A stretch of 64,000 nucleotides of DNA from Bacteroidia bacterium. Its GTDB lineage: Bacteria > Bacteroidota > Bacteroidia > Bacteroidales > F082. Positions 1 to 9,402 of the stretch are shown piece after piece (position 1 is the stretch's first letter; every line of letters starts with the position of its first letter). The stretch is from contig JAJTAY010000023.1 of assembly GCA_021287165.1 (NCBI GenBank), forward strand, positions 104,212 to 168,211, in the 5' to 3' direction. Both the position numbers and the translations under genes were made by a program. Under the pieces are notes generated by a model that searched no databases, was not told the DNA's origin, and worked only from the letters and a program-made list of their open reading frames with translations.

Positions 1-545
1 GTTTCGTCAAACCGGTAGTACGGTCGGATTTGTTCGATGCTGAATGACAAATCGTAGCCAAAATGCGCAGTGATGTGTTCGCGGATTTCATTTTTTGAGC
101 TGCCATGTCGCGCTAAAAATAATGCTGCTGCTGTGGCCTGAGCCCCTTTGATGCCCTCAGGGTGGTTGTGCGTTACCTCCGCCGAACGCCCCGCGATCTC
201 CATTGCCTCGCCGAGGCTACTTGCGGCAAAGCCTGCAGCACTTACCCGCATGGCCGAACCATTACCATAGCTGTTGTAAGCTTGCTTGTCCGTTTGGTCG
301 AGCCAGATGGCAAACCGCCCACCATAACCGCGATCGGGGTAGTTGTTGCCATACTCCCAAATGGTGTTTGCAAAATCCTTGTTGTGCAAAATGGCATCGG
401 CCACTGCAACGGTCAGCACCGTGTCGTCGGTAAAGGTGTTCCGCGGATTAAACAAATCCACATCCAGCGAACGGTGGTTGTTGAATTCATAGGCCGAGCC
501 GACTACATCGCCGGCAATGGCATAAAGGATGGTGTGTTTTGTCAT
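1..545 (-). CDS. ADP-ribosylglycohydrolase family protein (3' end outside window)
   Basis: The first 181 codons are present; the frame is still open at base 1. The translation starts with a short hydrophobic strand followed by GDVVGSAYE, then TDDTVLTVAVADA at about residues 39-51, which is the Mg-binding TDDT signature of the DraG/ARH fold. Further conserved blocks are SYGNGSAMR (about 92-100) and THNHPEGIKGAQA (about 125-137). These are seen directly; family members remove ADP-ribose from proteins or hydrolyse related ADP-ribosyl compounds, normally in the cytoplasm. The substrate cannot be told from the sequence. The ATG at 543-545 is the only sensible start because the family motif follows within ten residues. 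No ADP-ribosyltransferase or macrodomain partner is visible nearby. Confidence 0.88.
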   Translation of the reverse strand, partial: MTKHTILYAIAGDVVGSAYEFNNHRSLDVDLFNPRNTFTDDTVLTVAVADAILHNKDFANTIWEYGNNYPDRGYGGRFAIWLDQTDKQAYNSYGNGSAMRVSAAGFAASSLGEAMEIAGRSAEVTHNHPEGIKGAQATAAALFLARHGSSKNEIREHITAHFGYDLSFSIEQIRPYYRFDE

Positions 546-651
546 TCAGAATCCGGTTTAAGGCATTTGGGGATGGAAATGTCTTTCTAATGTACGGGAA
601 AACCATAGGTTTTTTGACTCAATCCTTGAGGTTTTTTTTGAGTCTTCACCC

Positions 652-3003
652 TCAATACCTCAGTTTAACCATTTCGCCTTCTTTCAGGTCAAACCAGAAG
701 TAGGTGTTATTTCCTCTTCGCCGCGATTGAAACGATTTGCCCTCAAGCTGCACTTTTTCGGAAGTGGTAACAAAGCTCAACGCCTCAATCGGGTAAGGGT
801 TGTGGTTGATCATCAGCATTTGGTTGTCGTCAATAGGGATGAGCTCCACGTTTTCGATGGCCTGATGGTAAGATGCAAGCCGGCTAATGGTGGTGTTGAG
901 CAAGCGGCCGCTTTCTTGCAGCTTCGACAAAGTTTCCAGCGCCCTGTTGAACCCGGGCATGGCTACCAGGTTGCTGTCGGCGTCGTAGGTCCAGAAGCCT
1001 TTGCCGGGCAGCGTCCATGCGGGATAAACATGGTTGATCCAGATGCTGTGGTATAGCAACAGGCGTTCGAGCCGGGCGGGCGAAAAAGTGTAGTCCCACA
1101 GCCCGTCGGTAGGCATTTCGAGTGTACCGGTGGTGTTCCACAGCAGAAAACCCTGCGCTGATGGATGTTTTGAAAAGACAGGCTGTGGCAGCAGCGGTCC
1201 GAAGCCGGGGTAGGGGATGATGAAATTGCCGTCGAAAGCGTATTGCTCAAAGGTCCTGAGCTCTTCCGGAGCAGCGTTCCACAGGTAGCGAACGCCATAT
1301 TTACGCCAAAGGTCGGCCGAATAATGTCGTATTCCCTTTATTAGCCCGTCGCCCACCATGTTTTCGCGGTTGGCATTGGGATGGTTGCTGTAACCGTGGT
1401 CTATCCAAAAGGCTGATTGATAGTGGTTTCTGGTAAAGCTCAGGGCTTCCTTCATCCATTGACGGGTGCTGCTGTGCTGTTCGGGGGTGTGCAGGCCTAT
1501 TTCGTGCCCTTTGGCATATATCTGCCCGATGAATGTTCGGAAGGCGCTGTCTGCCAGGCTTGCATGCAATCCGGGGAAATGGCCCTCACTGGCTTTTTTG
1601 TTTGTGATTTGCTCGGGGTTGTGGTAAAATATACTCTTGCTGAGGGGTATACCATAGCGGTCGAAACCTCCAACGGCCTTTTCAGGGCTTTTTATGGTAT
1701 CGCAGCCAAAATGTACTGCCCTATGGGTGCGCAAATCGGTCCAATCGGCATGTTCGGTCCACACTACAGAGCCCTCAGCTCCGTAGGGCAGGGGCATTAA
1801 CCGCGGCATATGAATGTTGCCCTGACCGGGCCAAAGGGCGAAATACCCCTCAAGCTCTTGCCTTTTTTTTAAAATCGGACTGCTTTGGTCTTCGAAATAG
1901 TCCTGCCGGCTTTCATCCTTAGGATAATGGATCAATGGATGGGCATGAGCATAGCTGAGGTTGGCCACCAGACGGGCAGGGTTCATGTCCAGCTGGATGC
2001 CGGCCAAATGACGACTTTGAAGCAAACTGAGCCTCCGTTCGTTTTTGCCGCTCACAAAGCCGCCCTGCCCGAGATAATAGCTCTTGCTGTTGCCGGTTTG
2101 GGACATCAGCGCCTTGTCGTCTATCGCATATTCGGGCCTTTCAGCCAGCGGAACAACCAATGCCTGCCTGAGCACTTTGGTTTTTCGCCTGAAACGGCTC
2201 TTCAGGTCAATTTTCAATCCTTGAAAACTGTCGGTGCTTAGCCTGATGTGCACCTTTTGGTATGGGTTGATGGCCACCAGCCTGGCCAAGATTTTGCCCT
2301 GTTCAAAAAACCTTCCCCTGAGCTTCCATTGGTCGGTATACCAACTCAGGGTGTCGCTGCCGCGAATGAGCTCAATCAACCATTGAAACGGCCCGGATAA
2401 TGGCCTTCCCCGGGCATCGGCCAATACGATTTGCCCGTTCGTTGGATTGTAATGCAGTTCAAATCGTTCATTTTGAAACAATAAGTTGGTTACACCCTGA
2501 GTTGAGGATTCATAAACCGAAGGTAAAAGGTTAGGGAAGCTGTGCGGCCGAATCAGAACATCGCCTTTAACCACTTCAAAATCAGCACTGTCAGTATTCC
2601 AGAAATAAACCCTGAGCGAGGCCTCCTGAAGGTAGTCGGGGGGCAGAAAAATGTGCGCCCGTGCTTTTGCTGTTCCCGTGCTGTCTGCCGGTTCCAGTTT
2701 CATGGCATGCCAGTAGCGTAGGGTATCGGCGGCCATGAGCGTGAGCACAAGCCAGGCTTTCTGTCCCTTGGCGAATTGCAGCTCTGCTCCGGCGAGCACT
2801 TCCAGTGGAGTGTTGGAAAGTGTTTGGGGAATGTTTACATCCCGGGCCAGCGCATAGGTATCCCAAGGCCTGATGTTCGCCTTGCTTTGCCCCCGGCTGT
2901 CCAGGTTCAGGTGAATGGTGTCGTTGTGGATGTAATCTGCTTGAGCTGCAGCAAAATACGGCAGTAGGAGAAAGATAAGGATGCTCAGTCGGGCATCAAG
3001 CAT
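652..3003 (-). CDS. Secreted protein with a NodB-like polysaccharide deacetylase-type C-terminal half
   Basis: A 783-residue protein with a signal peptide (hydrophobic residues 6-20, ending AAAQA). The N-terminal half (about 25-400) looks beta-rich and matches nothing I recognise. From about residue 415 there is a region resembling the NodB fold: WTEHADWTD could supply the acidic base, and HEIGLHT at about 505-511 matches the HxxxH metal-binding motif. A deacetylase or carbohydrate-esterase role is inference from those motifs only. The ATG at 3001-3003 overlaps the 3' end of the upstream butyrate kinase gene by 8 bp, so the two genes are probably translationally coupled, although no functional link is obvious. 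No T9SS C-terminal domain is seen. Confidence 0.75.
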   Translation of the reverse strand: MLDARLSILIFLLLPYFAAAQADYIHNDTIHLNLDSRGQSKANIRPWDTYALARDVNIPQTLSNTPLEVLAGAELQFAKGQKAWLVLTLMAADTLRYWHAMKLEPADSTGTAKARAHIFLPPDYLQEASLRVYFWNTDSADFEVVKGDVLIRPHSFPNLLPSVYESSTQGVTNLLFQNERFELHYNPTNGQIVLADARGRPLSGPFQWLIELIRGSDTLSWYTDQWKLRGRFFEQGKILARLVAINPYQKVHIRLSTDSFQGLKIDLKSRFRRKTKVLRQALVVPLAERPEYAIDDKALMSQTGNSKSYYLGQGGFVSGKNERRLSLLQSRHLAGIQLDMNPARLVANLSYAHAHPLIHYPKDESRQDYFEDQSSPILKKRQELEGYFALWPGQGNIHMPRLMPLPYGAEGSVVWTEHADWTDLRTHRAVHFGCDTIKSPEKAVGGFDRYGIPLSKSIFYHNPEQITNKKASEGHFPGLHASLADSAFRTFIGQIYAKGHEIGLHTPEQHSSTRQWMKEALSFTRNHYQSAFWIDHGYSNHPNANRENMVGDGLIKGIRHYSADLWRKYGVRYLWNAAPEELRTFEQYAFDGNFIIPYPGFGPLLPQPVFSKHPSAQGFLLWNTTGTLEMPTDGLWDYTFSPARLERLLLYHSIWINHVYPAWTLPGKGFWTYDADSNLVAMPGFNRALETLSKLQESGRLLNTTISRLASYHQAIENVELIPIDDNQMLMINHNPYPIEALSFVTTSEKVQLEGKSFQSRRRGNNTYFWFDLKEGEMVKLRY

Positions 3004-4072
3004 AATCCATTACTTCAACCTCGCCTTTGATGACGCGCATGGCATTGTAGGCATGAGCCTCCAGATCGTTCACCGTGGGATAGAGCGCCAGAGGAGCCAG
3101 CTTACCTACACGACGTTTGACGTTTTCGAGGAAGAGCTCGCTGTTGAAAATCTGTCCGGAAAGGATGATGGCATCCACCTCGCCTTCCAGGGTAGCATAA
3201 TGCGAGGCAATTTCCTTGCTCACCTGATAAGCGCAAGCTTCGGAAACCAAGAGGGCTTTGGGATCTTTGGCGGCTATCATGGCGTTGATTTGCTGTATGT
3301 TATCGGTACCAAGATAAGCAGCATAACCGCCTTTGGAGTTCACCATGTCGCGCATTTCCTTTTCGGTGTATTTGCCGCTGTAGCACACACTGATGAGCTG
3401 ACCCACGGGCAGTGTGCCGGTGCGGGTAATGCTGAAGGGGCCGCTTCCATCGAAGGCCTGATTCACGTCCACTACCTTGCCTTTCTGGTGAGCGCCCACC
3501 GAAATGCCGCCCAAACCAATATGACAGACGATCAGGTTAAGGTCTTCGTATTGTTTGTTAATGCTTTTGGCATATTTACGGGCAAAGAACTTGTGGCTCA
3601 AGGCGTGGAAAATGGATTTGTTTTCGAAGAGCGGGTGACCAGTCATGCGGGCAAGGTCCGAAAGCTCGTCCACCACCACGGGGTCGGCCATATAGGCCTG
3701 CGTGCCGGTCATGGCTGCCAGGTCGAAAGCAATAAGTCCGCCAAGGTTGGTTTCGTGCATACCCGAAACGCCTTTGCGCAAATCTTCCACCATGCGCGTA
3801 TTCACCCTGTAAACGCCTGATTTGAGTGGCTTTACCAGGCCGCTACGCGCCATAATGATGTCCACCTTTTGCACATCGTAGTCGTTGCGCTTTAGCTCAG
3901 CTATGATGGCATCGCGCCGGTAGGCCGTCTGGTCGGGGATAAAGTCAAAACGGGCCAGCTCTTCGGCGGGGTGTTTGATGCTCTTGAGAAACATGGGCTC
4001 GGTATTGTAATAAACCGCGATACGGGTTGCCCATTTTTCAGGATAGATGACGAGGATTTTTTTCTGCAGCAT
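2996..4072 (-). CDS. buk: Butyrate kinase
   Basis: A 358-residue member of the acetate/butyrate kinase (ASKHA) family, of the usual length for butyrate kinase. It would interconvert butyryl-phosphate plus ADP with butyrate plus ATP in the cytoplasm; branched acids such as isobutyrate are also accepted by some members. Seen in the sequence: N-terminal VIYPEKWATRIAVY strand, CHIGLGGISVGAH phosphate-binding segment, and GSGPFSITRTGTLPVGQL, which is characteristic of butyrate kinases. It lies 101 bp downstream of icmF and has its own predicted promoter. The pairing suggests that butyryl/isobutyryl-CoA is converted to ATP plus the free acid, but no phosphotransbutyrylase gene is visible here. Confidence 0.93.
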   Translation of the reverse strand: MLQKKILVIYPEKWATRIAVYYNTEPMFLKSIKHPAEELARFDFIPDQTAYRRDAIIAELKRNDYDVQKVDIIMARSGLVKPLKSGVYRVNTRMVEDLRKGVSGMHETNLGGLIAFDLAAMTGTQAYMADPVVVDELSDLARMTGHPLFENKSIFHALSHKFFARKYAKSINKQYEDLNLIVCHIGLGGISVGAHQKGKVVDVNQAFDGSGPFSITRTGTLPVGQLISVCYSGKYTEKEMRDMVNSKGGYAAYLGTDNIQQINAMIAAKDPKALLVSEACAYQVSKEIASHYATLEGEVDAIILSGQIFNSELFLENVKRRVGKLAPLALYPTVNDLEAHAYNAMRVIKGEVEVMDYA

Positions 4073-4096
4073 GTGGGCTTACATTTCGGACTCGGG

Positions 4097-4125
4097 CAAA
4101 GGTAAAAAAGCTTTTGCAAAGCAAA
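4097..4125 (-). promoter_or_regulatory. Predicted promoter of buk
   Basis: On the minus strand, TTTG (4122-4125) and TACCTTTG (4097-4104) are separated by 17 bp, a full match to the Bacteroidota -33/-7 consensus. It lies 25 bp upstream of the buk start codon, so buk can be transcribed independently of icmF. Confidence 0.65.
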
Positions 4126-4173
4126 GGGGCAAAACGCCTACATCGCAACAGATGGTTGCTGGCAGACGGATAA

Positions 4174-7100
4174 CTACATATTTCTGCGGTACTGCCCCCC
4201 AACCTCGAACAGACAATGGGTAATCTGGCCCAAAGAAGCGTATTTTGCGACTTCCATCAGGGCTTCAAACACATTTCCGCCGCTCAGAGCGGTCTGACGG
4301 AGGTTTTCAAGCGATAGTGCCGCCTCCGCGGGCCAGCTGGCATGCAGGCTTTGTATGTTGGCTATCTGTTGTTCTTTTTCCTCAGTTGTTGCGCGGATCA
4401 CCTCGCCCGGAATGATGGTAGGCGAGCCTTTGCTCGACAGGAAGGTATTTACACCGATCACAGGCAGCTTGCCGCTGTGCTTGAGTGTTTCGTAATAAAG
4501 CGACTCCTCCTGTATCTTGCTGCGCTGATACATGGTCTCCATGGCGCCAAGTACGCCGCCCCGCTCGGTAAGCCGGTCGAACTCGGCGAGCACGGCTTCT
4601 TCAACCAGTTGCGTCAGCTCCTCAATGATGAACGCGCCTTGCAGCGGATTCTGGTTTTTGGCCAGCCCGAGCTCGTGGTTGATGATCATTTGTATGGCCA
4701 TGGCCCTGCGCACGCTTTCTTCGGTGGGCGTGGTGATGGCTTCGTCGTAGGCATTGGTATGCAGCGAGTTGCAGTTGTCGTAAATGGCATATAATGCCTG
4801 TAAGGTAGTACGAATATCGTTAAAGTCGATTTCCTGAGCATGCAGCGAGCGACCTGAGGTCTGGATGTGGTATTTGAGCTTTTGCGAGCGCTCCGAAGCA
4901 CCATATTTTAGCTTCATGGCTTTGGCCCAGATGAGGCGCGCTACCCGTCCAATGACCGAAAACTCCGGATCAACCCCATTGGAAAAGAAAAAGCTGAGGT
5001 TTGGCGCAAAGTCGTCAATTTTCATTCCTCTCGACAGGTAGTATTCCACGTAGGTGAAGCCGTTGGCCAGCGTAAAGGCCAGCTGCGAAATGGGGTTGGC
5101 GCCCGCCTCGGCAATGTGGTAGCCCGAAATAGATACGGAATAGAAGTTTTGCACATTGTGCCGGATGAAATAGTCCTGCACATCGCCCATGAGCTTGAGC
5201 GAAAAGTCGGTGGAGAAGATACAGGTGTTTTGTGCCTGGTCTTCCTTGAGTATGTCGGCCTGTACCGTACCCCGAACGCGACACAGTGTGTCGGCTTTGA
5301 TGCGCTCATACACTTCGCGGGGCAGGACGCGGTCGCCGCTGATACCCAGCAGCAACAGGCCAAGGCCGTTGTTGCCCTGAGGCAGGTTGCCGTTGTAGGT
5401 GGGCCTTATGAGGCCTTTCTCGCTGTAGATTTTTTCGATGGTGGCCTGCACCTCACGCTCCATGCCGTTTTCACGAATGTAGAGCTCGCATTGCTGGTCG
5501 ATGGCGGCATTCATGAAGAATGCGGTGATGGCCGGTGCAGGCCCGTTGATGGTCATGCTCACGCTGGTTTTGGGATCAACCAGGTCGAAGCCTGAGTAGA
5601 GCTTTTTGGCGTCGTCGAGGCAGGCCACCGACACACCGGCGTTGCCGATTTTGCCATAAATGTCAGGCCGCCTACCAGGGTCTTCCCCATACAGGGTTAC
5701 TGAGTCGAAAGCCGTTGAGAGCCTTCGGGCTGGCATGCCATAGCTCAGGTAGTGAAAGCGTTTATTGGTGCGCTCGGGGCCACCCTCTCCGGCAAACATG
5801 CGTGTAGGGTCTTCCTCTTCTCGCTTGAAAGGAAAAACGCCTGCCGCAAAGGGGAACTCACCCGGTACGTTTTCGCTCAGGCTCCAGCGTACGATTTCGC
5901 CCCACGAACGGAAAGGCGGCATGGCCACCTTGGGAATCTGCAGGTGCGACAGGCTTTCGGTATGCGTTTCCACCCTGATTTCGCGTCCGCGCACTTTATA
6001 AACGTATTCCTGATTGTGGTAACGGGCTTTTTTCTCATCCCAGCCTTTTACAATTTCGCGAACATCGTGATGTACCTGATTTTTAGCGTCTTCAAGAAGT
6101 TGCTCGAGGTTTTCGGCCTTTTCACCTTTGTCCATGAGCAGGCCGAGTGTTTCGTTCACAGCCTGCCAACGGGCAGCAGCCTGGCTTTGCTCCTCCACCC
6201 ATCGGTTGTATTTGCGCACGGTTTCCGAAATCTCGCTCAGGTAGCGTACCCGCGAGGGCGGAATGATGAATAGCTTTTCCGACATCTCCTGAGGTGGCTG
6301 CATGCGGGTGTCGAAACCGGTGCCTGTTTTGCGGTTGATGGCCTCGAGCAAGGCCAGGTAAAGGGCATTCACTCCGGGATCGTTGAACTGCGAGGCGATG
6401 GTGCCAAACACCGGCATCTCGTCCGGATTGCGGTCAAACAGCCTGTGGTTGCGCTGGTATTGCTTCTTCACATCGCGCAGGGCATCGAGGGCACCGCGCT
6501 TGTCAAACTTGTTGATGGCCACCACATCAGCAAAGTCAAGCATGTCGATCTTTTCGAGCTGACTGGCTGCACCATATTCAGGGGTCATCACATAGAGCGA
6601 AACATCGCTGTGGTCAACAATTTCGGTGTCGCTTTGTCCTATACCGCTGGTTTCGAGGATGATGAGGTCGAAGCCTGAGGCCTGCAATATGATCTCGGCA
6701 TCGCGCACATATTTCGACATGGCCAGGTTCGACTGCCGGGTGGCCAGCGAACGCATAAAAACGTTGGGGTGGTCGATTGCATTCATGCGGATGCGGTCGC
6801 CCAGCAAAGCGCCACCGCTCTTGCGTTTCGACGGATCAACAGAGATGATGCCCAGGGTTTTGCCCGGCTGATCGTGCACAAAACGGCGCACAATTTCATC
6901 CACCAGGCTCGACTTGCCCGCTCCGCCCGTGCCCGTTATGCCCAGCACCGGCGCGCGTTTGACGGTGTTTTCCTTAAGCTGGCGCGCCAGCGGTGCTGCT
7001 TCGTCGGGATAGTTTTCGGCCGCCGAAATGAGGGAGGCAATAAGCCTGTGGTTGCTGCTGGTAAGCAGTTCTGGCCTGAAGTGGATGTCTTTTCCCGTTG

Positions 7101-7566
7101 GAAAATCGCAATGTTCGAGCAGGTGGTTGATCATGCCCTGAAGCCCCATGGCCCGGCCATCGTCGGGCGAGTAGATGCGGGTAATGCCATAGGCATGCAG
7201 CTCTTCGATTTCTGTTGGCAGAATCACGCCGCCACCTCCCCCGAAAATGCGGATGTGCCCGCAGCCTTGCTCGTGCAGCAGGTCGTACATATATTTGAAA
7301 AACTCCATGTGGCCGCCCTGATACGAGGTGATGGCAATGGCCTGCACATCTTCCTGTATGGCAGCCTGCACAATTTCGTGTACCGAACGGTTGTGCCCCA
7401 GGTGAATCACCTCGGCCCCGCTGGCCTGCAAAATGCGCCGCATGATGTTGATGGCAGCATCGTGTCCGTCGAAAAGCGAGGCCGCCGTTACGATGCGGAT
7501 ATGTTGTTTGGGTTTATAAATGTCAGTGTACTGTTTGTCAGCCGTTTGAGTAGCCTGCTTTTGCAT
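4174..7566 (-). CDS. icmF: Fused isobutyryl-CoA mutase (IcmF): B12 domain, G-protein chaperone and mutase in one chain
   Basis: An 1130-residue fusion protein. The N-terminal cobalamin-binding domain spans about 22-150 and carries DGHDAAIN (33-40), the lower-ligand His motif in its IcmF form, and a glycine-rich [10 protein letters not shown] MeaB-like GTPase domain follows, with P-loop [10 protein letters not shown] (211-220) and NKFD. After a linker, the methylmalonyl-CoA-mutase-type TIM barrel fills about 560-1100. IcmF enzymes interconvert isobutyryl-CoA and n-butyryl-CoA by an adenosylcobalamin radical mechanism, and the G domain protects and reloads the cofactor. The frame is open to a TTG at 7585-7587, but that codon lies in a perfect -7 promoter box, so the ATG at 7564-7566 is preferred. 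A pivalyl- or isovaleryl-CoA substrate preference cannot be excluded. Confidence 0.95.
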   Translation of the reverse strand: MQKQATQTADKQYTDIYKPKQHIRIVTAASLFDGHDAAINIMRRILQASGAEVIHLGHNRSVHEIVQAAIQEDVQAIAITSYQGGHMEFFKYMYDLLHEQGCGHIRIFGGGGGVILPTEIEELHAYGITRIYSPDDGRAMGLQGMINHLLEHCDFPTGKDIHFRPELLTSSNHRLIASLISAAENYPDEAAPLARQLKENTVKRAPVLGITGTGGAGKSSLVDEIVRRFVHDQPGKTLGIISVDPSKRKSGGALLGDRIRMNAIDHPNVFMRSLATRQSNLAMSKYVRDAEIILQASGFDLIILETSGIGQSDTEIVDHSDVSLYVMTPEYGAASQLEKIDMLDFADVVAINKFDKRGALDALRDVKKQYQRNHRLFDRNPDEMPVFGTIASQFNDPGVNALYLALLEAINRKTGTGFDTRMQPPQEMSEKLFIIPPSRVRYLSEISETVRKYNRWVEEQSQAAARWQAVNETLGLLMDKGEKAENLEQLLEDAKNQVHHDVREIVKGWDEKKARYHNQEYVYKVRGREIRVETHTESLSHLQIPKVAMPPFRSWGEIVRWSLSENVPGEFPFAAGVFPFKREEEDPTRMFAGEGGPERTNKRFHYLSYGMPARRLSTAFDSVTLYGEDPGRRPDIYGKIGNAGVSVACLDDAKKLYSGFDLVDPKTSVSMTINGPAPAITAFFMNAAIDQQCELYIRENGMEREVQATIEKIYSEKGLIRPTYNGNLPQGNNGLGLLLLGISGDRVLPREVYERIKADTLCRVRGTVQADILKEDQAQNTCIFSTDFSLKLMGDVQDYFIRHNVQNFYSVSISGYHIAEAGANPISQLAFTLANGFTYVEYYLSRGMKIDDFAPNLSFFFSNGVDPEFSVIGRVARLIWAKAMKLKYGASERSQKLKYHIQTSGRSLHAQEIDFNDIRTTLQALYAIYDNCNSLHTNAYDEAITTPTEESVRRAMAIQMIINHELGLAKNQNPLQGAFIIEELTQLVEEAVLAEFDRLTERGGVLGAMETMYQRSKIQEESLYYETLKHSGKLPVIGVNTFLSSKGSPTIIPGEVIRATTEEKEQQIANIQSLHASWPAEAALSLENLRQTALSGGNVFEALMEVAKYASLGQITHCLFEVGGQYRRNM

Positions 7567-7584
7567 TGTGAGTGTTGTTTTGTG

Positions 7585-7592
7585 CAAATATA
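7585..7592 (-). promoter_or_regulatory. Predicted -7 box of the icmF promoter
   Basis: TATATTTG on the minus strand is an exact TAnnTTTG match, 18 bp upstream of the icmF ATG. No clear -33 TTG is seen at the usual distance. The 7593-7853 stretch upstream holds nothing else I recognise. Confidence 0.5.
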
Positions 7593-7853
7593 GCTTTTCG
7601 GCCCGAATGGGCGCAGACGATTGCAGGATAACGGACCTGGCCTTTTGGCTTTATTATATGGTCATGAGGTTGATAAAGAAACTATGAAAAGCTTTTTGAA
7701 CCCCCGCCAGCAAGGCCGCTTATGCAATTCCGGGCCTCAGACTGCACCTCTTCGGAAGATGATCGCTGCCGACGATTAGACTAAAAAATAGGAATCAACA
7801 GCTTTATATAATACCGACTTTCAACGGAATCTTGATGGCCGAAGCATTCAATT

Positions 7854-8435
7854 TCAGACGGTTTCGTTTACCTCCTTTGACCAAAGGCGCCTTTTTCTTC
7901 TGCTGTCGAAATGCAATAAAATAGTAAGCACGAAAAGCGCCATACTCATCATTAATGGAATGAGAAACATATTTTCCGACGAAACAAATAACCCGGTAAG
8001 CAGAGCCCCAAGCGATATGATGCCCGCAAAAATTGCAAACCAGATAGTCTTGTAAAACCATGCGTACGGAAAGAAATGAGCTCCGGTAATTATTGCATAA
8101 ACCATGACGAAATATTCGGGCGACTTTATCAGCGCGAAAATGAGAAACGGGAAGTAGAACAATTGAGCGAAATTCAGCCAGAGACCCAATGGCTGCAGCG
8201 GATTTTCCCTGATTGTCCAGCTTGTTTTGATAATTCTTGAGATTAACAGTGCCAGCGGAAGCATGAGGCTTCCAACAATAAACGTCAGCACCGATTTATC
8301 GTAGGGCTTTGCATCAAGTGTCCACACGAAAGCTATTGCAAGCCAGATTATGCTTGCGGCCAGGGTAAAATCGAGTCCGTTTTTCAGTTTAACGGAGAGC
8401 TCTGTTCTCAAATTTTCAAACGTTTCTTTTGTCAT
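7854..8435 (-). CDS. DUF7010-like integral membrane protein
   Basis: A 193-residue protein with about six hydrophobic segments starting at ILW-type helices near residue 25. The pattern of a charged N-terminal helix (ENLRTELSVKLKNGLDFTLA), a KPYDKS loop, NPLQPLGLWLNFAQLFYFP and a central GAHFFPYAWFYKT matches my recollection of the DUF7010 family. Its function is unknown. An upstream in-frame ATG at 8481-8483 would add 16 residues; the ATG at 8433-8435 is preferred because family members begin close to this amphipathic helix. It follows a small lipoprotein gene at short spacing, so the two are probably cotranscribed. Base composition is AT-richer than the flanking metabolic genes. Confidence 0.6.
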   Translation of the reverse strand: MTKETFENLRTELSVKLKNGLDFTLAASIIWLAIAFVWTLDAKPYDKSVLTFIVGSLMLPLALLISRIIKTSWTIRENPLQPLGLWLNFAQLFYFPFLIFALIKSPEYFVMVYAIITGAHFFPYAWFYKTIWFAIFAGIISLGALLTGLFVSSENMFLIPLMMSMALFVLTILLHFDSRRKRRLWSKEVNETV

Positions 8436-8488
8436 GTTTTCTTTGATAACGATTGCTTGGTTACATCTATTTTTATTGAACATCCCAT

Positions 8489-8827
8489 TTATCCTTTCCT
8501 AAAAACGGGCTCTTTTCCCATATTAGCCTCTCTCATTATTAGTGTCATTTTGGAAGAAAAGTCGTTGTTTTCGGCATGAAAACGCACAACACCCAATTCG
8601 CCTATAAAACGCTCCTGAGTGAGGGCTGTGATAAAATCGCCGAATTGGTTATACTGCAAATCAAGATCGGACATTTCCTGTTTAACTTTTAAAATGGATA
8701 AAACACCGGTTGTGCATTTTAGTTCTTGCTTTACACTGGCCAACTTTTCCCTTTTGCAAGCAATAAAAAGCAAAGGGATTAATAAAATGCCCAATAGCGC
8801 CCTCTTATCATTCAGTTTTGGCTCCAA
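8489..8827 (-). CDS. Small predicted lipoprotein of unknown function
   Basis: A 112-residue protein with a signal sequence and lipobox-like LLFIAC (Cys about residue 24) followed by KREK, typical of a Bacteroidota lipoprotein. The rest is polar and has no recognisable domain. It ends shortly upstream of the DUF7010-like gene, with no room for a promoter between them if the longer start of that gene is used. It belongs to the AT-rich patch between icmF and the TetR gene. Whether it is a full gene or a truncated one cannot be told from this sequence. Confidence 0.5.
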   Translation of the reverse strand: MEPKLNDKRALLGILLIPLLFIACKREKLASVKQELKCTTGVLSILKVKQEMSDLDLQYNQFGDFITALTQERFIGELGVVRFHAENNDFSSKMTLIMREANMGKEPVFRKG

Positions 8828-9208
8828 AGCGTAAAATGCAGAACCTGTTATTTATAGGACAATACATTGGTGTATTGCATCATGGCTTCATGCTTCTGAT
8901 AATAAGGTGTAAAACGCCATTGTCTGGCGCAAAGGCACTTTTTTCCATTCCCCAAAGCTAAGAAATGGATCAGTACGTTGAGAAGAAATATGAATATTCA
9001 CGCAGCCTTAGCTGTAAACCAATGATAAGCCCTGGCCTAGGCTTCATTTTCAACAAGTCCGGCTCTTAACAACAAGGCTAGCAATTAAATAGCCCAGATA
9101 CAATAAGAAATTGCATGCCGTTTTTCTACCACACAACTGTATAGTTCGGGCAGGCAAGGTAGAATTAATCAGACTTTTATTGGGAATACCCTTTGTTTGC
9201 CAATATTT

Positions 9209-9400
9209 TTATTCTTTCTCAGGCGAAATCATTTGATAAACAAACCCAGCCAGCATTGCTCCCGCAATCGGGGCGACAATAAAAAGCCAGAGCTGTTCTA
9301 TTGCCCAACCTTGTACAAATAATGCCTGACTAATGTTTCTAGTAGAATAGACTGATTTAAGTCCGGTTTTAAAGGATATTGCGTTTGTATATTGAAAAGC
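9209..9400 (-). pseudogene. Aquaporin (AqpZ-like) C-terminal remnant
   Basis: Reading the minus strand in one frame down to the stop at 9209-9211 gives QALFVQGWAIEQLWLF followed by IVAPIAGAMLAGFVY, a close match to the last transmembrane segment of bacterial AqpZ (GWALEQLWLFWVAP pattern). Upstream in the same frame, YTNAISF and STRNISQ weakly recall the VTNTSVNPARST block, but the second NPA motif is destroyed. The frame has no start codon and is cut off at the 3' end of the histidine kinase gene. Only about 60 of the usual 230 or so codons remain, so this is a dead fragment. The rest of the gene-free stretch 8828-9402 shows nothing recognisable. Confidence 0.7.
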
Positions 9401-9402
9401 AT

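Noticed and set aside
616..644. GACTCAA / TTGAGTC inverted repeat with T-run between the first two genes
   Set aside because: The T-run is oriented for plus-strand transcripts but no plus-strand gene is present; it may be chance in AT-rich sequence.
4174..7566. B12 lower-ligand motif DxHxxA instead of DxHxxG in IcmF
   Set aside because: The DGHDA form is normal for IcmF proteins.
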